From positions 1-64,000 of the forward strand of contig DASVRI010000025.1 in NCBI GenBank assembly GCA_036388675.1: a stretch of 64,000 nt of DNA. The letters run 5' to 3'. The notes below the pieces were generated by a model. The model saw only the letters and a program-made list of their open reading frames with translations, searched no databases and had not been told where the DNA came from. Source of the stretch: DASVUS01 sp036388675. Lineage in GTDB: Bacteria; Armatimonadota; Abditibacteriia; Abditibacteriales; Abditibacteriaceae. The translations under genes and the position numbers were made by a program. Positions 9,046 through 16,056 of the stretch are shown here, piece by piece. Position 1 is the first letter of the stretch; each line of letters opens with the position of its first letter.

Positions 9046-9264
9046 ATGGTATATCAACAACTGGATGCCGAAACGCAAGTACAAAATTTCGTTCCGATAA
9101 CGGTGCAGGAAGCGCGGCTGGTGAGCGGTCCTTGGGGCAAATCGCTGCAAGTCGAGCGCGAAACGCAAGGCCCCACCATTCCCGGAGTCGAAATCATCCA
9201 GGCGCAAACCTTCTCGCGCACGTTTTCGCGCTTTGCGTGGCAACCTTATGCTCGGTGCGGCTGA
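9046..9264 (+). CDS. Small hypothetical protein between kdtA and lpxK
   Basis: A 72-residue ORF with start ATG 9046 preceded by GGGAGAGAAG. It reads MVYQQLDAETQVQNFVPITV at the N-terminus and ends QPYARCG. It has no signal peptide or membrane segment and no family I recognise. Its 3' end overlaps the lpxK start by 17 bases, which suggests that its translation couples ribosomes into lpxK. It could be a genuine small protein of LPS assembly or only a coupling leader. The frame is open far upstream (to 8944), but that part is kdtA in another frame. Confidence 0.5.
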   Translation: MVYQQLDAETQVQNFVPITVQEARLVSGPWGKSLQVERETQGPTIPGVEIIQAQTFSRTFSRFAWQPYARCG

Positions 9265-10282
9265 GGCATTATATCGCGTCTTGCTGGAACGCCGGCGCCG
9301 CAAGTGGACGCGCGGCACCGCGACGACCTTTGCCGGTTGCCAGGTTCTTTCTGTGGGCAATCTTACCACGGGCGGCACCGGCAAGACGCCGGCTGTACAG
9401 TGGCTGGCGCGGCGTCTGCAAGCCGATGGAGCCAAAGTCGCGGTGGTGGCGCGTGGCTACGGCGGCCAACTTTCGGCTGCGGGAGCGGTTGTCTCGGATG
9501 GACAGCAGACTTTCGTGAATGCAACGCAGGCCGGTGATGAGCCGTTGTTGCACGCGCGTTCGCTGCCCGGTGTTGTTGTTATCATCGGGCGTGACCGCGT
9601 GGCGGCTGTGCAAAGAGCCATAGATGACTTCGGGGTCGATACAGTGATTCTCGATGACGGATTTCAATTTTGGTCGCTGCAACGCGACCTCGACCTTGTT
9701 TTGCTGGATGCGCGACGCCCGTTGGGCAACGGTCATCTGCTGCCCCGTGGCCGCTTGCGGGAGCCTCCCGAATCTCTGATGCGCGCCGATGCCATTCTCT
9801 TGACGCGTGCCGATGTTGCAACGCAAGCACAGCGCGATGCTGCCCGCCGCCTCGTGGCGCGTTACACTCAAGCTCCGGTTTTCGAAGCGAGCCATGCGCC
9901 GTTGGCATTACGTGATGAGCGCACCGCAACGGAGCAACCGCTGACGGCGCTCCATGGCGCGCGCGTTTTTGCCGTCTCGGCTCTGGCTGATAACAGTGCT
10001 TTTGCTGCGACTCTGCAAAAGAGCGGGGCACAAGCCCAACGTCATGTGGCGCGTCGCGATCACCATCGTTGGACAAAAAGTGAGATCAAGCGAGTACTCA
10101 CCGACGCCGCAAGTAGCGATGCAATGGTTGTCACAACCGAAAAAGACGCTGTGAAATGGCAACCCGCGTGGCTGCACGATGAACAGGCGGTTACAGTATG
10201 GAGTCTGCGCATTAAACTCAAGATGCTGCCCGATGACGAAGCGTTCTGCGAGTGGCTGCGCGGCGCATTGAAACGCGTTTAA
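9248..10282 (+). CDS. lpxK: Tetraacyldisaccharide 4'-kinase
   Basis: A 344-residue LpxK, the membrane-associated kinase that phosphorylates the 4' position of the lipid A disaccharide. The P-loop is SVGNLTTGGTGKTPAVQWL (about residues 35-53). The family motif DDGFQFWSLQRDLDLVLLDA follows near residue 135, and LGNGHLLPRGRLREP after it. ATG 9248 places the basic N-terminal segment (RVLLERRRRKW) and P-loop at normal distance. TTG 9233 is an alternative five codons upstream. GAGTACTC at 10092 encodes RVL. The next gene starts 11 bases after its stop. Confidence 0.92.
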   Translation: MLGAAEALYRVLLERRRRKWTRGTATTFAGCQVLSVGNLTTGGTGKTPAVQWLARRLQADGAKVAVVARGYGGQLSAAGAVVSDGQQTFVNATQAGDEPLLHARSLPGVVVIIGRDRVAAVQRAIDDFGVDTVILDDGFQFWSLQRDLDLVLLDARRPLGNGHLLPRGRLREPPESLMRADAILLTRADVATQAQRDAARRLVARYTQAPVFEASHAPLALRDERTATEQPLTALHGARVFAVSALADNSAFAATLQKSGAQAQRHVARRDHHRWTKSEIKRVLTDAASSDAMVVTTEKDAVKWQPAWLHDEQAVTVWSLRIKLKMLPDDEAFCEWLRGALKRV

Positions 10283-10293
10283 GAGTTATAGCT

Positions 10294-11340
10294 ATGTCCA
10301 GAGATAACGATAAGCAGGAAAATGCGGGACGGGAAGGTGCAGCACCGGAAAGTGCAGCGCCGGAAAGTGCGCAATCTACGCACTGGCAAGTCGCGGAGGC
10401 GCGCCTGGTGCAACTTTGCGCGCGCGCCATGGAGCGCACATCGTGGGCGGGTTGTCGCCGCACGGGCAGTTGGCTCGGGTTGGCGTTCTATTACGGTGTT
10501 GTCGGTCGGCAGCGCACTGCTATCAAGAACTTGCGCATTGCCTTTCCTTATATAAGCGAGAGCGCAGCACGGCGTTACGCCCGGCGTGCGGTTCAAAACC
10601 TGGGTATGACGTTTTGCGAATCGCTGCATTTGGCGGTAGCCAGCAAAGAAGATGTGCGTGATTATGTCACAACCGAAGGTTTGGAGTATTTGCAGGAGGC
10701 ATACGCCGATGGCAAAGGTGCGATTTTGCTGTCGGCTCACTTCGGTAACTGGGAGTTGTCGGGAGCGCGTGTCGCTCAGGAACTTCCTCTTTCCGTTATG
10801 GCACGCCCCAATTCAAATGCGGGTGTCGAAAGCCATGTCGAGCAGGTGCGTCGCGCTGCCGGCATAAAGGTAATTTCCAAGTGGGACTCGGCGCGACCGT
10901 CGCTGCGCGTGCTGCGTTCCAGTGAAATCCTGGTCGTGCTGCCCGATCAACGCGCCGGCAAAGGCGAAGGCTTGCTGTTGCCGATGTTTGGCCGCGTGAC
11001 GCGTTTCTATTCATCGGTGGCGCAGTTGGCCTATTTATCGGGCGCACCCGTTGTGCCTGGTTTCGGTGTGCGCCGCGAGCCGTGGCTTTCAGACGGTCGC
11101 ATCATCGCGCAGTTTGCGCCGCCCTTGCAACTGAAACAGGATGCCGAGCGGCGCGGACTTTCTCGCGAAGAAGCCGTGCGGGAAGGCACACAGCGCGTCA
11201 TTGGCGAACTGGAAAAAATTATCCGCGCGCACCCCGATCAGTGGTGGTGGTTGCATCGCCGCTGGCGCGAAGCCGACGCAAAGCGGGAATTACAAGATAA
11301 ATTAAAGAGTGATCCGGCTCCACTTACACCAACAGTGTGA
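10294..11340 (+). CDS. Lipid A late acyltransferase, LpxL/HtrB family (copy 1)
   Basis: A 348-residue lysophospholipid-acyltransferase-fold enzyme that adds secondary acyl chains to Kdo-lipid A. The HX4E catalytic box is HFGNWE (H149, E154). Other family marks are AIKNLRIAFP, VMARPNSNAGVE, VVLPDQRAGKGEG and HPDQWWWLHRRW near the C-terminus. The N-terminal 25 residues are low complexity (EGAAPESAAPESA). ATG 10294 was chosen because AAGAG lies 8 bases upstream and the earlier GTG 10252 lies inside lpxK. It is a close paralogue of the next gene; the two probably act on different positions or with different chain lengths. Confidence 0.88.
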   Translation: MSRDNDKQENAGREGAAPESAAPESAQSTHWQVAEARLVQLCARAMERTSWAGCRRTGSWLGLAFYYGVVGRQRTAIKNLRIAFPYISESAARRYARRAVQNLGMTFCESLHLAVASKEDVRDYVTTEGLEYLQEAYADGKGAILLSAHFGNWELSGARVAQELPLSVMARPNSNAGVESHVEQVRRAAGIKVISKWDSARPSLRVLRSSEILVVLPDQRAGKGEGLLLPMFGRVTRFYSSVAQLAYLSGAPVVPGFGVRREPWLSDGRIIAQFAPPLQLKQDAERRGLSREEAVREGTQRVIGELEKIIRAHPDQWWWLHRRWREADAKRELQDKLKSDPAPLTPTV

Positions 11341-11404
11341 GCGACGCATCGGCCCCTTGTTTCAGCAGTCACTCGTTTGAGTACTCGCCGGCAGTAGATA
11401 ACGC

Positions 11405-12406
11405 ATGAACGAAGCCACAACCAATAGCACGACTCCAAAGTTCAGCCGCGATGCCGTTGAAGTGAAGATAATGCGGCTTTTTGGCGGTACCATGGAGCGC
11501 GCCTCCTGGGCGGGTTGCCGGCGCAGTGGTGTCTGGCTTGGCCTCTTGTTCTACCACGCGATAAAGGGCCGCCGCGAAGTAGCGACGAACAATGTGCGTC
11601 TGGCGTTTCCGCACATGAGCCAGGCCGCCGCGCAACGCATGGCGCGCCGCTCGGCACAGAACTTCGCCATGATGTTTTGCGAGTTCATGCACTTGCGCAC
11701 CGCCTCGCCCACCGAAGTGCGCGCCTACGCCGACATTGACGGATTGGAACACATCGAGCAGGGGCTGCAACAGGGGCGGGGAGTGTTGCTCTTAACCGCG
11801 CATCTGGGCAACTGGGAAGTGATGGGCGCGCGTGCTGCCCAGGAGTTTCCTCTCACGGTTATCGCGCGTCCCACCTCCAATGCGGGTGTGGAAAATCATA
11901 TCGCGCAGGTTCGTGCTGCGGCGTGCATCGGCGTCATCTCAAAGTTCGATACGGGGCGCGCGGCGCTCAACGTTTTGCGCAAGAACGGCACGTTGGGCAT
12001 CTTGCCCGATCAACACGCCGGGCCTGAAGGGGTGTTGTTGCCCATGTTCGGCCACCCGACGCGTTTTGTAACGGCGATCCCGCGCCTCGCCATGCTCTCG
12101 GGAGCGCCTATTGTACCGGCTTTCGGCGTGCGTCGCACACCCTGGCTGTCCGATGGCCGCATTGTGGCGCGCGTTTCTCCCGGCATCATGCTGGAAAAAG
12201 GCAAAGCGCTCAAAGCGAGTACTCGTTCGCGCGAAGAGGCGATTGTGGAAGGCACGCGCTGCGTCATCAACGAGATCGAAAAAATTGTGCGCCAGCATCC
12301 CGATCAGTGGTTGTGGATGCATCGTCGCTGGCGTCGTAGCGACGAACGCGATGCCGCAGTGCAAAGTCAAAACGGCGACACGTCCGGCATCAACAGCGAG
12401 CAGTAA
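11405..12406 (+). CDS. Lipid A late acyltransferase, LpxL/HtrB family (copy 2)
   Basis: A 333-residue paralogue of the preceding gene, evidently a tandem duplication. Matching blocks are MERASWAGCRRSG, ARPTSNAGVENH, GILPDQHAG and HPDQWLWMHRRWR. The HX4E box is HLGNWE (H133, E138). It differs at the N-terminus and at MMFCEFMHLRTASPTEV, so the copies have diverged beyond a recent duplication. ATG 11405 follows a 64-base spacer that contains GAGTACTC at 11379. Another site at 12217 encodes ASTRS. In E. coli LpxL and LpxM form an analogous pair; which copy matches which cannot be said. Confidence 0.88.
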   Translation: MNEATTNSTTPKFSRDAVEVKIMRLFGGTMERASWAGCRRSGVWLGLLFYHAIKGRREVATNNVRLAFPHMSQAAAQRMARRSAQNFAMMFCEFMHLRTASPTEVRAYADIDGLEHIEQGLQQGRGVLLLTAHLGNWEVMGARAAQEFPLTVIARPTSNAGVENHIAQVRAAACIGVISKFDTGRAALNVLRKNGTLGILPDQHAGPEGVLLPMFGHPTRFVTAIPRLAMLSGAPIVPAFGVRRTPWLSDGRIVARVSPGIMLEKGKALKASTRSREEAIVEGTRCVINEIEKIVRQHPDQWLWMHRRWRRSDERDAAVQSQNGDTSGINSEQ

Positions 12407-12408
12407 CA

Positions 12409-13128
12409 GTGAGCAAACCCGCGATGAGTAAAAAGGTGGCCAGGCAAGGTTCGGGAAAACGCGATGCGTCTCGGGATGCGAACCCATTTGCCGGCTTGCG
12501 TCGCCGCGATCTGCCGCAGGTTACAGCGCGCGTCATACATCAGGGGCGCGGTTACGGCAGCACGGTTTCGCTCATCGAAAAGAACGGACAACGCGCCGCC
12601 GTGAAGGACTTTTACCGTGCTCCGGGCTGGTTCCGTGTACTCGTTGCGCCATATCTTCTGAGCCGTGAAGCGCGCGCTCTACGGCGCTTGCACGGAGTGC
12701 CGGGTGTGCCGCAAATTCTTGGGCGTATTGATCGTTACGCCATCGTTACGCAGTACATCGAAGGCACGCCGCTCGACCATTTCAGCACCGGCGAATTGGC
12801 ACCGGAAGTCTTTCCGCGCGTGCAGCAGGTCATTGACGGCATTCATGCACGCGGCGTTTCACATGGCGACCTCAAGCGTCGCAGCAACTTGCTTCTTACA
12901 CCGGATGGAGCAATTTATCTGGTGGACTTCGCTGCTGCGACCGTCGGACAAAAGCCGCTGCGGCCCTTCACCAATTGGCTGCAAAAGCAAATGGCCTTAG
13001 TCGATGACAAGTCGGTGCCGCGCTTGAAGAAGTTCGTTGCGCCTGAACTCCTCACTCCTGCCGACCGCGACAAACTGGAGAACCCCACACCGCTCGAAAA
13101 ATGGGCACGACGGCTTTTAAATCGCTAA
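12409..13128 (+). CDS. Lipopolysaccharide kinase-like protein (InaA/Kdo-kinase family)
   Basis: A 239-residue protein of the eukaryotic-like kinase fold, resembling InaA / KdkA-type LPS core kinases. AAVKDFYRAP holds a candidate ATP-binding Lys. HGDLKRRSNLLL is the catalytic loop (D154, N159), and VDFAA (D173) replaces the DFG motif. There is no membrane segment. GTG 12409 begins three bases after the preceding stop; ATG 12424 is an alternative. Last gene of the lipid A operon, it most likely phosphorylates Kdo or heptose in the inner core, but the target is inferred from position. It faces the convergent cassette cluster only 20 bases away. Confidence 0.78.
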   Translation: MSKPAMSKKVARQGSGKRDASRDANPFAGLRRRDLPQVTARVIHQGRGYGSTVSLIEKNGQRAAVKDFYRAPGWFRVLVAPYLLSREARALRRLHGVPGVPQILGRIDRYAIVTQYIEGTPLDHFSTGELAPEVFPRVQQVIDGIHARGVSHGDLKRRSNLLLTPDGAIYLVDFAAATVGQKPLRPFTNWLQKQMALVDDKSVPRLKKFVAPELLTPADRDKLENPTPLEKWARRLLNR

Positions 13129-13148
13129 AGCCAATTGGGTAGATTGTC

Positions 13149-13574
13149 TTAGTCGTAAACAGGAACCTCGCCCAGCAACTCCCTGGCTTGGAAGATGTCT
13201 TTGCCAACAACAAACACACGATAACGCGGCTCATCGACATGGTACGGAATCTTGTCCGTGGATGCGTTAAGACCTTGCTGCTCTAAATCCTTACAAAGAC
13301 ACTTTGCCCGCTCTTGTGAACGAAAGAAGCCGACGCAGTGACTATGGCGCATGCTCATGATTTTCTGAAAGAAAAATTGGCACACGTCGTTCTCATCATT
13401 GCTGACAAATATCGGTGCATCGTCCTGCCCACGCTCCGTATAATATATGCACCATTTCTCGCCGTCGTGAGCAAGGCAAAAAGCATCGGATGCACCGCCG
13501 CGCGCTCCTATGGCGTAAAGAGAGGAATTGCAGCCTTCTTCAAATAGCCTTTGCTCAAGTTCTTGAATATTCAC
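13149..13574 (-). CDS. Hypothetical cassette protein, 141 residues
   Basis: A soluble protein without signal or membrane segment. The C-terminal part (SQERAKCLCKDLEQQG ... PRYRVFVVGK) loosely resembles the alternation of a SPOR-like alpha/beta fold, but I would not assign it. The N-terminal half, with KWCIYYTERGQDDAP, suggests a small alpha/beta protein like those found among polymorphic-toxin immunity proteins; this is only an impression. It is the most distal gene of the cassette cluster, separated from the upstream attC by 55 bases, and converges on the lipid A operon. Composition is more AT-rich than the chromosome around it. Confidence 0.6.
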   Translation of the reverse strand: MNIQELEQRLFEEGCNSSLYAIGARGGASDAFCLAHDGEKWCIYYTERGQDDAPIFVSNDENDVCQFFFQKIMSMRHSHCVGFFRSQERAKCLCKDLEQQGLNASTDKIPYHVDEPRYRVFVVGKDIFQARELLGEVPVYD

Positions 13575-13628
13575 TTTGTTGAAGTGTAAGGATTGGTGTT
13601 ATGGCTGCACCGGAGTGGTGGTCGGCGT

Positions 13629-13718
13629 TATCAACGGCTGAATTCACCCGCCACAGGAAGCCGGAGCGACGGGAAGAACGACCGGGCGTAGGTGGTCGGG
13701 TTCAGCATCTTGTTATGG
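13629..13718 (-). other. attC-like recombination site 4
   Basis: On the minus strand it opens with CCATAAC (13712-13718) and AAGATGCTGAACCCGACC, passes through a variable hairpin, and closes with GGTGAATTCAGC and GTTGATA (13629-13635). This follows the R''-L''-loop-L'-R' plan of integron attC sites. It separates the GNAT gene from the distal hypothetical gene. Confidence 0.65.
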
Positions 13719-13738
13719 TCCTTGTTGATGCCTTTGGA

Positions 13739-14212
13739 TTACTCAATCGGATTGACATACCACTCCGACGCAATCGAAAATCCAATCTTCCGCAGCATGT
13801 CACGCTTGGGTTCGTCCAAGTGTCCACAAACAAGTACAGAGAGAACCGCGCCGCGCGCTTTAGCTTGACTTTTCACCTCAGCCAGTAGAGCCTCGCCGAC
13901 CGTATGCCAACGTTCCGGGCCAGAAACCACGAAATCATCAACTCCACAAACTTGACCGCCAGGGTCATAGACAGGTGGTGCCGTAGTCAAGCTGGCAATC
14001 ACAAAACCTTCTACTTTACCTGACTCTTCATAAACCAATACAATGTTGTTCTCCCTTTCTACCTGTGCCTTGAAGAATGGTGTCTGTTTTTCCGACGCGC
14101 CCTCTGCCTTACGCCAGAAAAGCGGGGAATACTCCGCGTATTGAGTCCGTTTCGTATCGGAGAGTTCAACCATTGTGCTAACATCATCAATTGTTGCCGC
14201 TCGAATGTTCAT
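13739..14212 (-). CDS. GNAT-family N-acetyltransferase (cassette gene)
   Basis: A 157-residue GNAT protein. It starts MNIRAATIDDVSTMVEL, the usual first strand and helix. VYEESGKVEGFVIASL and VCGVDDFVVSG are the central strands, and HTVGEALLAEVKSQAKARG is the acetyl-CoA binding segment. It ends with LRKIGFSIASEWYVNPIE. ATG 14212 was preferred to an in-frame ATG at 14260 because it gives the family N-terminus and the upstream part lies in attC spacer. The substrate is unknown; cassette-borne GNATs often modify drugs, toxins or amines. It is bounded by attC-like sites on both sides. Confidence 0.78.
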   Translation of the reverse strand: MNIRAATIDDVSTMVELSDTKRTQYAEYSPLFWRKAEGASEKQTPFFKAQVERENNIVLVYEESGKVEGFVIASLTTAPPVYDPGGQVCGVDDFVVSGPERWHTVGEALLAEVKSQAKARGAVLSVLVCGHLDEPKRDMLRKIGFSIASEWYVNPIE

Positions 14213-14263
14213 GCTATTTACTCTCCAAAACAGTATGAACCACTGTAACGCTTCGCGCAAGCG

Positions 14264-14366
14264 GACTAAGGACCAGGCTTACCCGCCGCCGGAAGCGTAG
14301 CGACGAAGTGAGGAACGAGCGCAGGGAACGAAGCTGTAGGCGGTCGGATGCAGCGTCTTGTTCTAC
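14264..14366 (-). other. attC-like recombination site 3
   Basis: Minus-strand R'' is GTAGAAC (14360-14366), followed by AAGACGCTGCATCCGACC. The distal side GGGTAAGCCTGG ends in a degenerate R' (CTTAGTC, 14264-14270, instead of GTT). The centre is a stem-loop rich in GTTCC/CGTTC. The imperfect R' may make the site inactive. It follows the 262-residue cassette gene. Confidence 0.6.
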
Positions 14367-14398
14367 CGTTGTTGATGCGTCGCACTTCATTATTTTGG

Positions 14399-15187
14399 TT
14401 ATGAGAGCGCGGCCAGAGCATTTTTTATTTGCTCCTCAGACGCGAGGCTTTCATCAACTGCCAAAAATGAAACGAGATTGAGCGGTGCATTTTGTTGTGC
14501 GGCGGCGTGCATTTTATGATGGCCGTCAAGAAGATAATGTGCCAAACACCAGTGTTCGGTAATTTTGGGGTCGCCGTCCCAAACCGCTGGTTGCTTAACA
14601 TCCAATATGGAAAGTGTGAACGCAGTCGGCAAAATGCCGCGTGTTATTTCGTTCTTATAATGTGACAAGCGATTTGGGTCAAGCCAGGTGAATGGAAACA
14701 TCGGCATAATGAACTCGAAAAGCTGACAATGTTCGTCGAGCGGGAGCGAGCGACTACGGTAGTACGTTACATGAGGATTATGAGGCAATGACCAAAATTT
14801 CTCTATGCCCCATAAATCAACTTGTTCTTTCACGAAATAGTCGTCAGGGTCACCGGGTGCGACCAAGCGCGGTAGAACTGTTGGGAAGCTGATGAGATAA
14901 GAGCCATTCGGGAGTACTCGGCTCAAAGTTTCGGTGAAGTCAGGATCGGCAATGTCAGCTCCTGTGTTGAGACGATCCGCGATGCTGGCTGCTGATATGT
15001 TCTGGTTTGCTCCCTGTAGCCGCTCGAACAAGAACTCACACGTCCCGCAGATATTGCCGATATGATAAGCCCTCTTATTCTCGATCATTAGAAAACGATC
15101 AAAATCTGGCCCTAGCCCGCTGCTGGGTTTTTCAAAGCTGAGAATTGAAGAAGAGTTAGAGATTGTAATGCGGCTCGGTTCACTCAT
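14399..15187 (-). CDS. Hypothetical cassette protein with ParB-like DGHH motif
   Basis: A 262-residue soluble protein. The C-terminal LLDGHHKMHAAAQQN resembles the (D/N)GHHR nucleotide-binding box of ParB/sulfiredoxin-fold domains, and SFLAVDES follows it. A CxxC pair occurs in IGNICGTCEFLF and could bind metal or be redox active. The middle region (SYLISFPTVLPRLV, YYRSRSLPLDEH) is unassigned. It is large for an integron cassette but lies between two attC-like sites in the same orientation as its neighbours. It holds the only GAGTACTC of the cluster (14912). Function unknown. Confidence 0.68.
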   Translation of the reverse strand: MSEPSRITISNSSSILSFEKPSSGLGPDFDRFLMIENKRAYHIGNICGTCEFLFERLQGANQNISAASIADRLNTGADIADPDFTETLSRVLPNGSYLISFPTVLPRLVAPGDPDDYFVKEQVDLWGIEKFWSLPHNPHVTYYRSRSLPLDEHCQLFEFIMPMFPFTWLDPNRLSHYKNEITRGILPTAFTLSILDVKQPAVWDGDPKITEHWCLAHYLLDGHHKMHAAAQQNAPLNLVSFLAVDESLASEEQIKNALAALS

Positions 15188-15229
15188 AGTGTAGATTATA
15201 TCATGGGCATCATGTAGCTTGGCGCGACG

Positions 15230-15313
15230 GTAGAACGACCAAGCTCACCTGCCGCTGGAGTGGAGCGAGGAACGAGCGGAACGGAAGCGGTCGGGTGCAG
15301 CGCCTTGTTCTGC
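15230..15313 (-). other. attC-like recombination site 2
   Basis: The best-formed site of the cluster. On the minus strand it runs GCAGAAC (R'', 15307-15313), AAGGCG, CTGCACC (L''), a CCG-rich stem-loop, GGTGAG (L'), CTTGGTC and GTTCTAC (R', 15230-15236). L'' pairs with L' except for one unpaired G, the extrahelical base that marks the recombined strand in attC sites. Confidence 0.75.
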
Positions 15314-15362
15314 TGCTGTTTGGGACTTACAGTTCAAGGATGTGTTTTGTGTATCGACACTC

Positions 15363-15887
15363 TCATATAAAACGACAAAAGTAAAATGCTACTTCGTTTA
15401 AACTTGTTTCCGTGTCGTCATATAAAGTGGTGTCAAAGCCGCAAAATTGAAAGCCAAGTTTTGTATAGAATGCAATGGCCGGAGAATTGACGTTTTGCGT
15501 TTCCAACCATAAACAACGAGCAGGCGTAGTTTTCGCGTAATCCAAAACTGCATCCATCAACGCCTTTCCAATTCCTTTACTCTTGCTGTTTGGTAAGACA
15601 TAAACCCCGGTAAGAACAACCCGCTTGTTCCAGTTCTCATATTTAGCGGTTGCGAAACCAACAATGACTCTGTTAATTTCTGCAACGACTGAGAAGTTGG
15701 CTCCACTGATATCGCTTTCTACATCAAGTGGAAATATTTTCTGAAGTGGAGCATCGAGTTTTTCTTCAAGAATTTCGGCGGATATTCCGTTTAACACCAC
15801 GCGATAAACAAATTCTGTGGAGAATGAAGCATCAAAGTTAGATAGCTGTTCTCTGTCTGTGTGCCAACAGGTGTTGCGGATAACCAT
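15363..15887 (-). CDS. GNAT acetyltransferase resembling streptothricin acetyltransferase
   Basis: A 174-residue GNAT protein. The acetyl-CoA loop is SKSKGIGKALMDAVLDYA, and LWLETQNVNSPAIAFYTKLGF closely follows the RLETQ..N.PA...Y...GF pattern of Sat streptothricin acetyltransferases, as does the GFDTTLY and Glu-Val-Ala-aromatic ending. Sat acetylates streptothricin and is a classic integron cassette product in Tn7. The similarity is motif level only, so amine substrate and resistance are not shown. It is the cassette nearest to the kaiC-like gene, with attC-like sites at 15952-16037 and 15230-15313. The gene is AT-rich relative to the chromosome. Confidence 0.75.
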   Translation of the reverse strand: MVIRNTCWHTDREQLSNFDASFSTEFVYRVVLNGISAEILEEKLDAPLQKIFPLDVESDISGANFSVVAEINRVIVGFATAKYENWNKRVVLTGVYVLPNSKSKGIGKALMDAVLDYAKTTPARCLWLETQNVNSPAIAFYTKLGFQFCGFDTTLYDDTETSLNEVAFYFCRFI

Positions 15888-15951
15888 TGAGAAGATTTTA
15901 ACGTAAATTGGAAAACCAATGCTGCAATTTCCTGTCGAGTATCGCGCAGCA

Positions 15952-16037
15952 GCAGAACGACCGAGTTTAGCCGCCGCTGGAAGTGAAGTGAGGAACGAAC
16001 GGAGCTGTAAGCGGTCGGCTGCAACGGTTTGTTGTGC
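15952..16037 (-). other. attC-like recombination site 1
   Basis: On the minus strand it runs GCACAAC (R'', 16031-16037), AAACCGTTGCAGCCGACC, a stem-loop with GTTCC and CACTTC repeats, GGCTAAACTCGG and GTTCTGC (R', 15952-15958). If the IS at 16057-16893 is removed, this site follows the stop codon of the kaiC-like gene by about 16 bases, so that gene may itself be a captured cassette or the attachment edge. Confidence 0.68.
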
Positions 16038-16056
16038 TGCTTGTTATGGATGCCTA

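Larger units (their letters stand above)
13149..16037 (-). mobile_element. Integron cassette cluster without integrase (CALIN), four genes and four attC-like sites
   Basis: Four unrelated small genes on the minus strand are each preceded by an 84-103-base imperfect hairpin of one family. The hairpins read on the minus strand as R'' ending AAC, then AAG.CGCTGCA.CCGACC, a variable stem-loop, GGTGAGC-like L', and R' beginning GTT (CTT in one). Order on the minus strand is kaiC-like gene, attC, Sat-like GNAT, attC, DGHH protein, attC, GNAT, attC, SPOR-like unknown. No integrase is seen within the window. The last gene has no attC after it, so the distal end may be truncated. Contents (two acetyltransferases, two unknowns) are typical for cassettes. 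Only one GAGTACTC (14912) lies in it. Confidence 0.75.

Noticed and set aside
13601..13888. Plus-strand ORF of 95 codons in the cassette cluster
   Set aside because: It consists of attC-like hairpin sequence and the antisense of the GNAT gene.
13149..16037. CRISPR array as explanation for the repeated spacers
   Set aside because: The repeats are 84-103 bases, imperfect, and separated by whole genes; no short direct repeat with regular spacers exists here or elsewhere in the window.
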